Shown here piece by piece: positions 1 through 12,080 of a stretch of 64,000 nt of DNA. Under the pieces are notes generated by a model. The model made no database searches and was not told the origin of the DNA. It worked only from the letters and a program-made list of their open reading frames with translations. The stretch comes from Callaeas wilsoni (Eukaryota > Chordata > Aves > Passeriformes > Callaeidae). The position numbers and the translations under genes are program-made. The stretch spans positions 1 to 64,000 of the forward strand of contig VWPU01019375.1 in NCBI GenBank assembly GCA_013398955.1, written 5' to 3'. Every line of letters begins with the position of its first letter. The stretch's first letter is position 1.

Positions 1-330
1 CCCCCGGCCGGGCCGCGGTGCGCGGGAGGCCGCGGGCTCTCGGCGCTGGCCCCGGGCGGCGGCAGGGGCGCAGTGACGGGGGGAGGATGCCCGGGCAGCG
101 GTGGGGCGGCACCTCGGCACCTATCGGGAGAGGTGCCCGCGGGGGGCCCCGGGCTCGGGCCACCGCTGCCAGCTCTGGCGTAACGTGAGATACCAGGGCG
201 AAAAAGCGCCCCTGTCCCATCCCTGGGTTCCTCGATTGGTTCTTCCCTTCCGTCCTTTTCCCCTCGTGCGGGCTGATGCCCGCTCTCCGCGGACAGGAGG
301 TGCAGCGCGGCTGTGCTCCGACACCGGTGC
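1..330 (+). promoter_or_regulatory. RAPGEF5: CpG island edge; probable RAPGEF5 promoter/first-exon region
   Basis: The first 180 bases are extremely GC-rich and dense in CpG, and CpG density then falls off by about position 330. That is unlike almost all of the remaining window. It is the usual look of the downstream edge of a vertebrate CpG-island promoter. The only gene downstream runs on the + strand and lacks its first exon, so this is the natural place for its promoter or first exon (inference). One reading frame is open from position 1 to the TAA at 181-183, and weak GT donors occur at 133 and 185, but none is convincing. A different upstream gene sharing the island cannot be excluded. 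Confidence 0.5.
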
Positions 331-1184
331 ACACGCGTGTTCCAGCAGCGAACTCCAGCGTGTCCTGGGGCGTGTGAAGCTGGGATGGAGTGAAGTTGGG
401 ATGCACACACCTGGCCCTCTACCTCGTGTGCCTCCTGCCAGTGAGGCCGTGGGGCCAGGTGGGCATCACGGAGATCCCCAGCCAAATTTCACTCAAGTTC
501 ACCCATTTTTCAAGAGGCTGGTGGTGCATCTTTGCAGGGCAGGCAGTGCGCCAGTGAAGTACAGTGTGGCACTACCGTGGCTGGGAGCTGCAGTGATGAG
601 CAGGTGCTCATGGCTCGGAACTCTCCCAGTTGTGACTGCAGCCATATCGGGGGGTGGCATTGCCATCAGGTCAATGGCAGTCAATCTGATCAGACCTTAC
701 TTGCAGGCCAGCACTGGATTGTAACCCACTGTCTGAGCTGTCGAAATGAAGGGGTGGGTTAATCCACATGGGATTGGGTTTGTCTGCGTGGGGAATCCAG
801 CAAGCTGCTGTTTTGTGTCAATGCACTGATAAACACCTGTGCAAAGACTTGGAGGGAAGTCAGCATGGTGTGTATTGTACCCTCATCAACTTTGCAGTAC
901 TTTGCCCATGTAAATAAATGATTTTGCTGCATAGGGAAGTTGTTGTGAAATATACCAGGGTGTGAATTTCAAACCAAACTTCCTGGGTGAATGTTTTGTT
1001 GTAAGAGGATATATAGGCAAGGAAGATAATTAGGATTAAGGAAAGATAGAAATTTACAGGAGAATAGCTATTTTTGAGTAATATGGATTCAGATTCCAGT
1101 TCTACATTAATTTTTTTCCTCCAGCACCTTAAACACACAAAATAAAGACTAAACTATATGGAGATGCGTAATGATTTTTATTGT

Positions 1185-1209
1185 TCAGGTGAATTAATAA
1201 TTCACCTGA
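1185..1209. repeat. Perfect 25-bp inverted repeat with two E-boxes
   Basis: The arms TCAGGTGAATTA and TAATTCACCTGA are exact reverse complements of 12 bp around a single central A. Each arm carries CAGGTG/CACCTG, the E-box variant bound by ZEB, SNAI and some bHLH factors, flanking an AATTA homeodomain-type core. The bases outside continue the symmetry with one base slipped (TTGT before, CAAT after). Seen directly; regulatory activity is inference. It lies about 1 kb inside the gene from the CpG island, where an intronic enhancer or silencer would be plausible. Confidence 0.6.
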
Positions 1210-1916
1210 CAATTTGCCCGTATGAACACAGAGCTAAAGGGATTCAGTTAAATAGCCCTTGCATTGCCGTAGGAGGATATTTATGACAGATGTTTTTCTT
1301 CCAACAAAGAAAGTCTTTTTCTGAATTGAGTGTGGTTTGTTCCTTACTAAAGGCATACTACCAAAGAAATGGAGTAAGCGTGCAGTGAGGAGGAGACAAG
1401 CAGTGCAGAACTGCTGCTGGTAACAGCATTAGTTCGCAGGCAGGTCTGAAACACTGTTTTAACAAAACAAATTCGTGACACTTCAGGAAGAGACACCATG
1501 CAGAGCAGCCTCAGGTTTACTCTCGCAGTTATTCCTCACCACTACTGAAAGCATTTGACAAGTGAGCGGTACAACAGTTACTCTGTAAATATTTGCTGTG
1601 GGTGAGTTAACACCCTGGTGAGAAGCCTGGGTAGCTCGTGGGTCACACAGCTCCTCAGTTGTGCTGGGTGAACCCTTGGACCCCTCTTGTTTCACACAGT
1701 CCAGCTGAGACTCTGCCTGCCTTTGCTGATGTTCTGTGTCATGGACCAGCAAACACAGTGTGACAGATTTAGTGGTGGTGTCACCTATGGCTTCACCTCC
1801 CAGTACCCTGCGGGTCATCTTGTAAAGTTTTTCTTGAACCATCTGTCTTGGTAGGAAGACGGGAGGGAGGATGGTGAGTCTGTAAGGCAATCTGGAGTCA
1901 ACCCAGCAGCTCTTCC

Positions 1917-2133
1917 GTTAGGAAGAAATTCTTTACTGTGAGGATGGTGGGGCACCAGAACAGCTTGCCCAGAAAAGCTGTGGATGGCCCATCCCTGGAA
2001 ATGTTCAAGGCCATGTTGGATGGAGCTCTGAGCAACCTGGTCTAGCAGAAGGTGTCCCTGCCCCTGGAAAGGGGGTTGGAACTAGATTGTCCTTAAGGTC
2101 CTTTCCAACCCAATCCATTCGATGATTCTGTGA
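1917..2133 (+). mobile_element. CR1 LINE fragment, 3' end
   Basis: The segment begins with the GTTAGGAAGAAATTCTTTAC block, continues through the region describing a CR1 3' coding end and UTR, and ends in CCTTTCCAACC followed by GATGATTCTGTGA. This order is that of avian CR1 3' ends in the sense direction. It is 5'-truncated, as nearly all CR1 copies are, and the reading frame is broken. Identification is from recall of CR1 consensus structure; the subfamily is not assigned. Confidence 0.85.
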
Positions 2134-5100
2134 CCTTGGATCAGCAGGAGGTGCTGTGTGGATATGCTGTACAGCTACAGCAGGACCTTTGGACCAGTGT
2201 CTTGTACCTTGTGGAGAATGGGAATGCTGTGCTCTGCCGTCTCTGGGTTTGGGACTATCCTGCAGATGGAATTACTCAGCAGCATGAGTGCCTAGTGGGG
2301 TGTTCCACGAGGCAGGTCATGCAAAGACTCCAGCAGGGTTGTTAATTCACTTGTTCCCTTTGGAGACAAAGTGGGCACCTGGAGTGCATATAGTGTTTCC
2401 CCATGTGTGATTATCCAGGGAGCAGTTTGTTCCGGTTAGTAGTACCCTGTTTTGATTCCTCTCTGCTCTGTGCATTTGCCATTTCCCCCCAGAAATGGAC
2501 TTTTAGGGACATGACACTTTCCAAACCCTTCTATTTAATATGAGGAATAACTTAAACCCTGAAAATGACAGTATTTGGGAGAGGAAAGGGATCGGTTAGA
2601 ACAATAAAATGCAGCATTTTTTATACTTTCCCTTTTAAAAATGACTAAAATTTTAAGTCTTAAAATAAGGTAGGAGAAAAGTAGAGTAACACAAACATGT
2701 GAAACAAAGATTCATTTTTTCCCACCTTAACAAAATATTTCAAGTTAATCCAAAGTTAATTTTCAGAGGGTTTTGTTTGCTTATGAAAAAACTTAGTCTG
2801 TTCTTCCTCTCCAGTGACTTTTTCTTTGTGCCTTTTGCTTGTTCAAACACCAAGCTGAGTCTTATTTGTCCAGCTGGTTTTATCAGGAGTGTTGCTCACT
2901 TAGGTGAGCTGTTTTCAAGTAAATGCTGACCAGCTGAAATTCTGGCTTGTTTAATTTCCTAGAAAAATATTATGACCCCTGAACAGGGGTTCTGCTTCTG
3001 ATGCTGACTTGCTCAGGGACTGCCTGCAGTGCGGTTCGCTTCCACATCTATAAAGCACAGATACTCTACATGTGTGCATGCCTGGGGACTATGGATAATA
3101 AAATGTAATGGAAGTGTTAAGGGTATTATAATTGTTTTAAGGATGTACTTCACTTCATGCTGTTCAAATACTTCCTGGGCTTCAGGGGAAGGGAAAGCAT
3201 TGTGTAGTAGAGGATAGTGTACATTAAAAAAATTGATTACATTTTGAAAATCAGTATGGGGTGAAATAAATTTTTTCAATCTGTTTGGATGTCTCAGTCC
3301 TTGGCCCTTCACACTAGACTACCTGAAAATTGTGACTAGAGATGGGGGTAAATGAAAATACAATGTAACAAAATTAGGTTTCCCTCTCAGTTCAGCAACC
3401 CCCAAAACTGGAGAGTAAATAGGTATTTTTTGCTTTCTGTGTTGTGATATATCCAGTGCTAATACATGTAAAGAACTTGGAGGTGGAAAGGCACCTTGTA
3501 GAAAAAGGTGTAGTAACTATCCTGCTTGTATGTTTCTGTGCTGTGAACAGTAAACATGAATACACTCCACTGCTTCAGTCATTTAGATAAAATAAACCTC
3601 CAATTCCTTGTCTAGGGGAGCCCAATGTTTCTTTTAAAGCTCTTGAACTTCGAACTGGACATTGACCTTGTCCTTGATGGTGTTTTTTCTTAAATTCATT
3701 CTTAGGGCAGATGTAGCACAGTTATCCAAGATGGCATGGATGATTAGATTGCATTTGCACAGTGAGCTGCGAGGTGTAGGCTTTACTCATCATCCTGTGC
3801 TGGATAAAATAGCAGAAAATGACTCAATCTTTTGCTGTTGTAGCTGAGTGTGTGTCAGAGCTTGTGCAGAGGCAGAGGAGGGATCTGTTGTAATGGGTCA
3901 TTGTGCCCCGTGGAACTGTTCCCCTCTGCCATGTCCCCTCTCGAAATCTCTGGAAAAACCGGTCTCCCAGTTTGCCTCCTAGAGTTAAGTGTTGAGTGTA
4001 TGTGCAGTAAGCATGAGTACTTTGCTTATGAACTGTCTTTGCTGCTCTTCCTGCTGCCTGTTAAAGATTTCTTCTTCTCTTCCCTTTTCTCTTGTGACTG
4101 GTGATGAAACAGTTCCGTGCGCCTGGAAGCACCAGCAGTGAGGTCCTGCAGGCCACTCCATCATGCCAAATCTCCTTTTCACCACACTCAGTTTCATTCT
4201 TTATGGAGCTAATGCTGCTCCTGAGAGAGCAAAGAAATGCTCAGAAGGAGGAGGAATTGTCTTGCACACACACAGGCACACACCTTTTTAATCACCTCTT
4301 CTGCTTTCAAGGTTCATACTTACACACAGATAAATACTGTTATATGTGAGCATCAGCGTTGCTCTTTGTCACAGTAGTGGATCTGGAAAAGCTTTTGGAT
4401 GTCATGGTGTCAAACCTCATTACTCTGATGTTGTGAAAGATCCTTCTGGTCTGTAGAAATGTTAATCATGGGATGTACCTTTTGGCCTGATCAAGGTTGA
4501 AGAGATACCATGACTGTTTTCTCTTCTGAGACCTTGTAATTACTTCTGTGAAGTTCCTAGAGGTCTTTGGCCAGGCAGATGTTCTCAGACTGTCTTCACC
4601 TTAGCTTTGTATTGAGCAGCTACTTTGCCATATGTTTGTCAGGGTGTAAACCAGCTGTAGGGTTACAGGTTGAAAATAAACTACAGGAGCTGGGATACAG
4701 CTGCTAACAGTCTACATGAGTTCAGGGTGAGTCTGGAGAAGTTCATGGAAGGGAAATGTATTGAGGATCCGTAATCCTCATCAGGCACAGAAAGTTCCTG
4801 AGCTGAAAATAGCTGGTGGGTTGGAGTGTATTAGGGATATCGATCATATATTCTGGCACTAGCAGTTGTCATGCTGTTGGAGACAACTCCTTTTTGGCAG
4901 GGGAAAAAAAATCAAACTATATGCAATCTGTTTTAATTAAATGAAGTATCAAATCCTCTCAACCTACATTCTGCTAAACTTTTCTTCATCTCCTGTTAGG
5001 AGCTTTCAGTTGCTTATGTCATTCAAGTAGCTATTCTTGAATCAATTCATTTGGCAGCTGGGGAGACTACAGTGTTGTTGATGAGGTTTTGCCAGGACTT

Positions 5101-5299
5101 TAGAAATTGGCTGCTGGAAACACTCAGAATTTACAGTCCTTCTTTCCACAGCTATATCATGGTGGTGGTTGATATTTAGGTTTTGATTGAGCTGAGCATA
5201 TAGATCTGCCTGGTACCCAGATAATCCTCTTGCAAATGACTGACATTTATGGCAGTCCATATCCTTGTTGGCAGCTTCTCATCTTCATGGTGCCTGAGT

Positions 5300-5500
5300 G
5301 ACCTTGTATTTCATGCTGCTGAATTACACTCTTTTCCTAGTATTACAGTTCTTGAAGGCTCTTAATCTTCCAGTACGCCATTCTGTTTACATGGGTTTTG
5401 ACAATACCTCCAATTTTGTGCCATCAACACATTTCATTAGCACCCCTATGCTCTTTTTACCAGTGTTGCTAATGCGAAGAGAAGAAAAAAAAATCATAGT
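5300..5500 (-). mobile_element. Ancient CR1/L3-like LINE remnant (weak)
   Basis: The stretch with CCAATTTTGTGCCATCAACA, followed by a CATTAGCACC-like block and a degenerate 'gtcattaataaa'-type tail, reads like a heavily diverged reverse-strand copy of the amniote CR1/L3 3' coding region. It has many substitutions and small gaps. Boundaries are approximate. It could be chance similarity in AT-rich DNA, so confidence is modest. Confidence 0.4.
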
Positions 5501-8266
5501 AATTTCTCTGGTACCTATGTTTATATATACCATAGAGACTTTAATTTGACATTTCTTCTGCATTAAAAAGATGCAGTGATGTTTTGTGTAGATGCTGTAC
5601 TGGCTGAAATCAGTACACAAAAGTGCTGGATTGACTCAGTGGGTTGGAAGTTTTATTGTCAGAAGTATTATTGAAGTTGACTGATTGATATTGGCGACAT
5701 TTTGCTTTCAAGTCTGCCACAGAGGTTCTACTCAGTAACTTAATACCCCCATCACTTTAGCAGCTATAATGTGACTAAAAATAGTTGTGGTAAGTAGTCT
5801 TGAATTTTTCCTATTGTAATCGGGATTATTATGTATTCCTGTTAAATGTGTTCGATTAAGATAATTGTCTTTCACATATCACATATAGTATCCTTAAACT
5901 TGTCAAGTCTGTCATTGGTGACACATGAAATATTGAGCAATGGATAAAATAGCTTTAGCAACAGTGACCACGGTAGCTGGTGGGGAATTTCAGTGTCTCA
6001 TGTGTTTATTTGCATAATAATTTGTTTCATAGTCAGTCTTCAGTGAATTACTAAATTGAGAATACTTCTTAATTAGCCCATGTGTTATGACATCTGAAAA
6101 ATTATGCCTGGATTTGATGAACTACAGTTGAATGAAATGGAAAGTAAACCCACACTTCTGCCCTAGGAAGTAACCTAGTAAGTTTTGCAGAAGGCAAAGC
6201 TATTTTTCTCTCTGAGGTTGGGGATTTGCCTGATTGACAGGATGATGCCACTACCTGTGGTCTTACACTGGCACTGGGAGTGAGGCTGGCAGTTCCTGGA
6301 CTGACATGTCAGCTGCTTTCTAGCATCCCTGGGAAAGTCCAGATGCAGCACTAGCTGGTGCTTCTGCCAGCGTACGGGCAATAGGTGCTATCATGTGGCT
6401 TGTGTTCATGGAAGCTGCATAAAATTGACACAGATTTCTTGACACATGAAAAATGCAGCAGCTTACTTTAAACTATGGGAGAGGTTCTGTTCCTCTGCTT
6501 TGGTCCAGAGCACATCCTGATAAACCTCTCTGACCTGCCTACCGTAAACCAGACGTGACTGTAACCCCTTTCCCACGCTGCAAATTGAGCTCCACCTGTA
6601 AACACCTTGAGCTCATTTTGCCTGTGCTCAGCCTTTAAGTGCCTATTGTCTTGTGTTGGAAATAAAGCCTTCAGTTAAGGACTGCAGAAACAAGTCTTGA
6701 TGAGCCTTGCATGTTTTTTGTCTGCTTGGACAAGGATCTCACTGGTTTCACTTCTGGTCTTGCTCCCCTTTCTAAGGGATGTAGCTTGCAGATCCTCCGA
6801 TGTGGTACTGCTGTGTATGGCTTGGAAACCTATCAAGGAAGTCTTTATGGGAAATAAGATCAATTCCACTGGAAGTAAAATTTGTGTATTTGCAAGACTT
6901 CTGCTAGTGCTACATCCTGTTGAATGTCTTGGTTTAAATGTGAGCTGATTGTCCCCTTAGTTATATACTTACAGGAAAATAAACAAAATTCACTTAGTGG
7001 AATTGTATACTTTAATTTGCTTGGTTGCAAACCTGTATTATTGGTTAATTCACTCTAGACTTCCCAGCTGCCAGGATGAATGAACAACACCGTACTGTAC
7101 AATTATGACAAACTCCGTTAAGATTTGTATTCAGCTGTTGTTACTTGTATGTCCCCAGTGGTTTGAATTCCATTTGTGCCGTGAGGAAATTGCAAAACAA
7201 GCTGTGCATTTTTATGCTGATGAAAATGCTGAAAATAGACAGTGATAGCTTTTCAAAAGGGGAAAAGAAAAAAAAAAAAGAAAAGCAGAATATGCCGACT
7301 TTTCAACCCAACTCACAGAAACCGTTGTAATAAAATAGATTTATGCTAATTATATAAAAACTAAAGTAATATTTCACATGTAGGAAAGGAAGCTCCTTGT
7401 TCTTTATACTTATACTATGTAACTTATGCTGTATAACTTCATATTTATACTGTATAATTTGCTTATTCCATTCCGGATGAAGTGCTCCTTCCCACCCACG
7501 GTTTCTGCTCACCCCAGGCAGGTGCTGGGTGTAGCAGCCAGTGTATGAAGTGATGGTTCAGGTTGCAGACTTTTGGTCTGGCTCTGCTAAAGCCCTTGAG
7601 ACCGCCGATGGGTCTGGCTGCATTTCTGTGCCTGATCACCAGGCACCCAGATGCTGCAGGTCTGGTCACACAGTACACAGTCGTCTCCTTGGGATGTGAG
7701 CCCCATCTCCTGATACTGCTTATAAGAGCCTTAAGGTTGGCTTGGGCTCAGCATGGTGCTCTAGGGCTGGAAATCAAATGGGACACCTTGTACCCGTGGG
7801 CAGAGCGAGAGTGCCCTGTTCTTCTGTAGTCTTTCAGGGCTGCCTTAGCCGGGCCAGCTGCTGCTCTGCTCCTGTGCACAAACTCTCAAACACCCTTTTC
7901 CCCCAAATCCGGCTGCTTTGCAGATCCTGTAGGGTTCATTTGAATGGATCCATTTCAGGGGAATGTTTTAGTTTGCTTTTTAGTATCTAGAGTATAAACT
8001 TTATCTATGACACCTTTTTATTTAAACATTTTTTTCATTACACCTCTGTTTTTGGCATGAGTTTAAGGATAAAAAATAAGTCATTTGGGCTCTAAAGTTA
8101 AAAGCCATGGAAGCAGGATGTGAGTATTTGCAAATTCCAGGTATAAAATGCAGTAGCTATTCATAATTGTCACTATGTCTTTTATCTCGGTTAACTTATT
8201 GTTTTGTTTGGGTTAGTCTAACCTTGTAAAATGATCTGCTTATGGACATTGTATTAAGCTAGGGTC

Positions 8267-8285
8267 AATTATTAATTTAATAATT
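8267..8285. repeat. AT-rich 19-bp palindrome
   Basis: AATTATTAA and TTAATAATT are exact reverse complements separated by one T. The sequence is pure A/T and contains overlapping TAAT cores. Perfect AT-only palindromes of this size do occur by chance in AT-rich introns, so this is recorded as structure without a claimed role. Confidence 0.5.
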
Positions 8286-9013
8286 TAAATCCTGTGGTAT
8301 ACAATTTTCTCTGATTAATTCGGTTTTTGAAAGATATTTTCCTGCAGAGAGACACAGCGGTCTAACTGATTAAAAGTCAATATACTTTTTTATAGTGCAA
8401 AAAGAAAATATTCTGCTGATTGAAGGAGAAACAAGCCCTTCAATCTCTATAAATACCAGTAGATGTGTATTCATAGCATCAGTAAGGATCTTCTGCCTTC
8501 AGCTTTAAAACTGAATTAACCCATTAAATCTTAAAATGCCAGATGATTTCTAGTTTTCCTTTTTTAAAATACTGATCGTGAGGAATGCAACTTTTTCTTT
8601 CCTTGTTGGTGGGAAGGCTGCCTTTCTTTCCTTGCTTCCTGAACCTCAAACTCAAGCCTTTATGTAACTGAGACATACATGGGCTACACGAGTTAGAGAA
8701 ATAAGGAAAGAAATAGTTGAAAGCCTCTCCAGCAGTGTTTTGTTTAATTACGGGGTGTGTTTTATCTGCGTGTGTGTTTTATTGTGGTAGCTTCTCCTGC
8801 AGCTGCCCCTTGGGAGCCTCTCTGCAGGTCGTGCGTGTGTCAGTATGAGCACTCTGACTATGGAATGAGTGGCACCAAGCAGGGAGAAGTGGCTGCTTGA
8901 AATGATACCACTGGTGGAAGAAATGTATGTCAAACCATGCCCTTCATGATGATGTAGATGGTGTGCAGTTTGTAGGTCAGTATTGAGGAGCAGGAAGAAC
9001 TGCATTTTGGGTT

Positions 9014-9080
9014 TAAAAAAAAGCAACCTAAAAAAAAAAGGACCCAAAACCCCAAATCCCACAGAAAAACCCCAAGAGAA
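9014..9080 (+). repeat. A/C-rich low-complexity tract
   Basis: Two A-runs are followed by repeated AAAACCCC-like units (for example ACCCAAAACCCCAAATCCC). Similar A/C-rich low-complexity stretches are frequent in bird introns. No mobile-element body precedes it on either strand that I can recognise. Confidence 0.6.
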
Positions 9081-10831
9081 AACTGAGGTCCCGACCACTT
9101 GTGAACATCAAGAATTTATGATGTGGCTTGGGGGAGGGAGACAGAGCAGGTATTTGACGTTTGTTTATACATTTTTTAAGATGATAAGCATTTAATTGTG
9201 GTTTTCTGACCAAGTTCTCGCTAAGAGAGCTAGACCCAGTGGTCCTGAAACACTTTGTATTTTCAAATGGATATGATAGTCATTTGCTGTCATAGACTGC
9301 CACTGCACACTGCTGAGCAGATGCTCCATTTCATCCCATAGGTGAACGCAGTTCAGTAATACAAACTGATTTTTAAATTATGGAAAGAAGGGGAGAAAAC
9401 CAATGCACACACATGGTTAGCTTTGAAAGTTGCAAAGCTGTTGTTTATTGAGTGGCTGAAGGAATGAGACAGAAGTGTCCCTTAGATCCGCTCTGGATCC
9501 CAGCTCGTGTACAATCCAGTGCTTTGTTGCGGTTTGTCATTTCTGTGGTGCCTGAAGCCTCTTGGCAGCAAAAATAAATCTGGGGGTGTGGGCTGCGAGT
9601 CTGCTGCTGAATCTGTGTTGCAGGACAAACTGAGTGTTGTGGTGTTTGTTAAGGAAGGCCATGGGAGAGCCAAGCCCTAAAGGAGCAGAAGCAGAATCTA
9701 GTACTTAGCTGCCGAAGAAGAAAGGGGAGGACACAACCTATCCCAAGCTTAAGTGTGTTTTGACTTGAGCAGGACAGACTGTAATATCTGTCAGTGATTT
9801 GTGTGTGGGAATACTTTAAAGTAGCCTTCCTTGCATTTTGTCGGGAAAAAATTATTTAAGAAACAAAAGTTAATAATACTGTTAGATTTAACTGTTATAA
9901 ACACTTTTGAAAACTTAAACAGAGTTTAATTTCTGTTCACAAAGAATGGCATAATCATGTTAAAGTTGGAATTTTGGTACTTGAAAAACTTATACCATGC
10001 ATACCATCTTAAAGTTATACTCTGTCAGCTCACAGAGTGTCTGCAAACGATTAAAAGACCTGTTTGCTTTATTCCACATGTATAAAAGAGATTGATAAAA
10101 ATGCTCAACCTGTTAGAGTACAGTAATTCATAAATAGTGTCTTTGTAATTGCCTTTGACAGCAATTGCTGCAACAAAATACATAAAATGCAAAAAATAAT
10201 AATGGTAGTCAAATTAAAACCTCTTTATTTATATTTTTACTACTGTGCTGAAGGATACAAAGAGGAACATTGAGCAGATATTTAACTTCTTGTTTTATCT
10301 CATTAAAGAAAACAAATGAGTTTCAGATTAGTTTTACCAAAGCTATTTATCTAATTATGGCTTTCACTGCACTTGAATGAGTGGTTGCAAATCAATAGGT
10401 CTCTTAGGTTGCCAGGACATGCATTAATATTGGTGAGTTTCCAAGCTGAATAGCACGAGTGATGTCTCTTGGCTTTTTTTCCATTCAGATATCTGTCCTC
10501 AGTTCATACGGTGGATGCATAAACTGAGAATTTACTTGAAGGCCTGCTTAAAGAGTTCCATTTATAAACTGATCATTTGCAATTCAGCGTGGTAAAAAAT
10601 ATTTACATTATACTGGTCGAGGTTTTATTTAAAAAACCCAAAGCAATTATTTCAGAGGAACCTAGAGTAGATAAAAACATATTGTAATGGGTCAAGATGA
10701 TGGTTCATCTAGTCCTGTATCCATAAGTTTTAAGGTTAATCTAACAGGTAACAGTTTTAGCCATAAATATAATGTTTCTTGTGCTTTCAAGAGAGTGCGT
10801 GGGCAAATGTTGTCTTGCCTGCCTCTCACAC

Positions 10832-10860
10832 TGTTTGTTTGTTTGTTTGTTTGTTTTTTT
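10832..10860 (+). repeat. (GTTT)n microsatellite
   Basis: Six consecutive GTTT-type units run into a short T-run. Simple tetranucleotide repeat, probably length-variable between individuals. Confidence 0.8.
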
Positions 10861-11204
10861 CTAGTTTCAAATAGTCATATAGTTTATACTCTGGTGCTGA
10901 GGGCTTGTTAACATTAACCATTTTAGTTACAGCTTTTCATGTTGTGCATCTTTTAATGCACAAATCCAGTCTTTTAATGAATCTGGATAGTGTTTTGCCT
11001 TCAGACTCATCTTGGAACACAAATTTACAAAGCTTCTCTTTGGGATTTGGTGACAATGACTTTACAAGGGAAGGAAGACTAAGTGTTGGTTTATTCTGTT
11101 GCTGATGAAAGCATTCAGTTTTGATGAGTTTTGAATATCCTACCTTTAATTTCAGTGACCTTTCCTCTCTTCCTATGAGGCAGGGAACTTCCAACTTTTG
11201 TACA

Positions 11205-12080
11205 TTTTATTCTTTTTTACAGCTGTTTTTCAAGCGAGCAATTCCAGTCTCTCTAGATGACTCCTTCCATGCTGTAATCATTTTTGTTACCTTGTTTTGA
11301 ACTCTGTCTGGTTCTGCAGTGTCCCTTTGAACTAGTGATGGCTTGTGCTGAGTGTAATATTCTAGATGAGATTGCACTGCTGTTTTATATAAATCATGCA
11401 ATTTCTTCCCTCTCTCCATCATGTAGGATTTTCATCCTAACAATCTGCTATCTCTTTAGAGCTCCTGGGGCCACTGATTAGTTCTTCACACAAAATGTCT
11501 TCACAGCCGTTCAGGTTGCATTCTTTCAGCTGATAGAATTAATTTAAAGCTATATAAATTGTCAGCATATTTTTCCTTGAGTTTGATGTGGATAAACATA
11601 ATTTAGCACTGTTTACTTGCCTACCTTGACTAGGTCCATTTGAAGTTGTTTATAGGCTTCTGATTGTGACTATCCAAAATTGTATGAGCAAAATTTGCTT
11701 ATCGTGATGCTGACATCGTAAATATGTTTCATGAAACAGCATCCAGCCTAGGATACAATGTTGGGTCATCTTTGTGTTTTCCTTTTCACAATGAAAACAG
11801 TCCATTTAATACTGTTCTTGTCCTTCCTTACTTCTCTGTTTCTTGATCAGCTACAATGTTTTGTCTACCCATGAAAGACTGGTTTAGCTTCCTTTGAGGA
11901 GTTTTCTGTGTTAGGGTGAGTCCACAGTGTCCTTGTTGAAGTTGGAGGTGCAGCTGTAGAGTATTGCTGTGTAGGTGGTCTCTGAACATACAAGAAAAGC
12001 AGCTGATAGCACGTCAGTCTTGACTGTTTTGCAACATATTCTGTCAAAGGCTTTGCTGTTCTTCTAAGGAATGTACGAAT
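11205..12080 (-). mobile_element. Ancient CR1/L3-like LINE remnant
   Basis: Read on the minus strand, the block preserves the order of an amniote CR1/L3 element in degraded form. On the + strand this appears as TGTAATCATTTTTGTTACC near 11275, then the 'ttttgaactctgtctggttctgca' stretch, a TTTATATAAA-like block near 11385, a GTGAAAAC-type block near 11790 and TGTCAAAGGCTTTGCT near 12045. The minus frame 11207-11422 still shows a reverse-transcriptase C-terminal pattern (SHLEYYTQ... RVQNKVTKMI). It is full of stops and gaps, so it is old and inactive. The outer limits are uncertain. Confidence 0.6.

Noticed and set aside
101..724. 207-codon open frame beginning in the CpG island
   Set aside because: Starts at a GTG, lies in GC-rich DNA where stops are rare, overlaps frames on the opposite strand, and has no recognisable domain.
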